A stretch of 5,215 nucleotides of DNA from contig DAOVNN010000220.1 of the NCBI GenBank assembly GCA_030630165.1, positions 1-5,215 of the forward strand, written 5' to 3'. Below are positions 4,880-5,215 of this stretch, piece by piece. The DNA comes from Candidatus Krumholzibacteriota bacterium. Its GTDB lineage: Bacteria; Krumholzibacteriota; Krumholzibacteriia; Krumholzibacteriales; Krumholzibacteriaceae. Within the stretch, counting starts at the first letter, position 1. Every line of letters starts with the position of its first letter. Both the position numbers and the translations under genes were made by a program. The notes under the pieces are model-generated. The model did no database searches, was not told the DNA's origin, and saw only the letters and a program-made list of their open reading frames with translations.

Positions 4880-5215
4880 ATGACATTCATTACGAGTAAA
4901 CGCCGCAGCGAGAGGCTTCCCGCGTGGTTGAGGAGGAAGATTCCCCTCGCCACCGAATCGTCGAGGATCGAGGGAGCCATAAGGCGCAGGGATCTCCACA
5001 CAATCTGCAGGGAAGGACTCTGTCCCAACAGGGCCGAGTGCTATTCAAAGGGCAAGGTCACTTTCATGATGCTCGGTGATGTATGCACCCGCGGATGCGG
5101 TTTCTGCTCGGTGACGAAGGGGGCGCCGCCAGCGCCCGACCGGGCCGAGCCGGCAAAGATCGCGGCAGCATCGAGCGAATTGGGACTAAAGCACGTTATA
5201 GTTACATCTGTCACC
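4880..5215 (+). CDS. lipA: Lipoyl synthase LipA (N-terminal 112 residues; 3' end outside window)
   Basis: LipA is a radical-SAM enzyme that inserts two sulfur atoms into octanoyl groups on lipoyl-dependent proteins such as pyruvate dehydrogenase E2. Both iron-sulfur motifs are visible. The auxiliary cluster CX4CX5C is C43, C48, C54 in the typical TICREGLCPNRAEC context, and the radical-SAM CX3CX2C is C69, C73, C76 in MLGDVCTRGCGFCSV. The conserved GLKHVIVTSV block (102-111) follows. The start MTFITSKRRSERLPAWLRRKIP is usual for the family and has AAGGTGA (4863-4869) 10 bases upstream. The frame is still open at base 5215; about 110 of the usual 280-320 residues are seen. It begins 32 bp after rpoN with no terminator between, so co-transcription is likely, although no functional link to LPS export is evident. 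Confidence 0.96.
   Translation, partial: MTFITSKRRSERLPAWLRRKIPLATESSRIEGAIRRRDLHTICREGLCPNRAECYSKGKVTFMMLGDVCTRGCGFCSVTKGAPPAPDRAEPAKIAAASSELGLKHVIVTSVT

Noticed and set aside
3435..4886. A 483-codon open frame on the minus strand across all of rpoN
   Set aside because: It mirrors rpoN, whose strong codon bias removes antisense stops. Its translation is a Leu/Arg/Asp-rich sequence without recognisable motifs, and the sense strand has every RpoN domain intact.

Overview
The window comes from a diderm, LPS-making bacterium. It encodes an LpxL/HtrB-type lipid A acyltransferase relative, the LPS-export proteins LptC and LptB, the sigma-54 factor RpoN and the start of lipoyl synthase LipA. All genes lie on the + strand. 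The phylum cannot be fixed from the sequence. The lipoprotein-type LptC and the golvesin-type domain in the first gene are compatible with an FCB-group (Bacteroidota-like) or deep-branching candidate lineage, but that is a weak inference.

Layout. Positions 1-873 hold the 3' end of a gene whose C-terminus is a golvesin/xanthan-lyase-like beta-sandwich domain. Positions 874-1060 are the only sizeable intergenic region. It carries a tandem 10-bp repeat, an exact match to the core of a sigma-54 (-24/-12) promoter at 929-944, a weaker overlapping sigma-70-like promoter, and an untranslated leader of about 106 nt that can fold into a three-helix structure capturing the Shine-Dalgarno sequence of the next gene. 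Then follow a TTG-started acyltransferase (1061-2026), lptC (2077-2682), lptB (2675-3406), rpoN (3423-4847) and partial lipA (4880 to the end). Spacings are 50 bp, an 8-bp overlap, 16 bp and 32 bp. No intrinsic terminator is visible between them, so they probably form one transcription unit.

How the genes work together. The acyltransferase would acylate lipid A or a related membrane lipid. LptB is the cytoplasmic ATPase, and LptC the periplasmic partner, of the machine that extracts LPS from the inner membrane. The lptB-rpoN adjacency is a widespread arrangement. lptA, which often sits between lptC and lptB, is absent here. LipA belongs to cofactor biosynthesis and is probably only a passenger of the operon.

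The most interesting signal is regulatory. An operon encoding sigma-54 appears to be headed by a sigma-54 promoter, which predicts positive autoregulation and places LPS acylation and export under sigma-54. The predicted transcript begins a few bases before a helix that pairs with its own ribosome binding site. A 14-bp sequence is also repeated exactly just upstream of the lptC and rpoN starts. All regulatory claims come from reading the sequence by eye and have no computational or experimental support yet.
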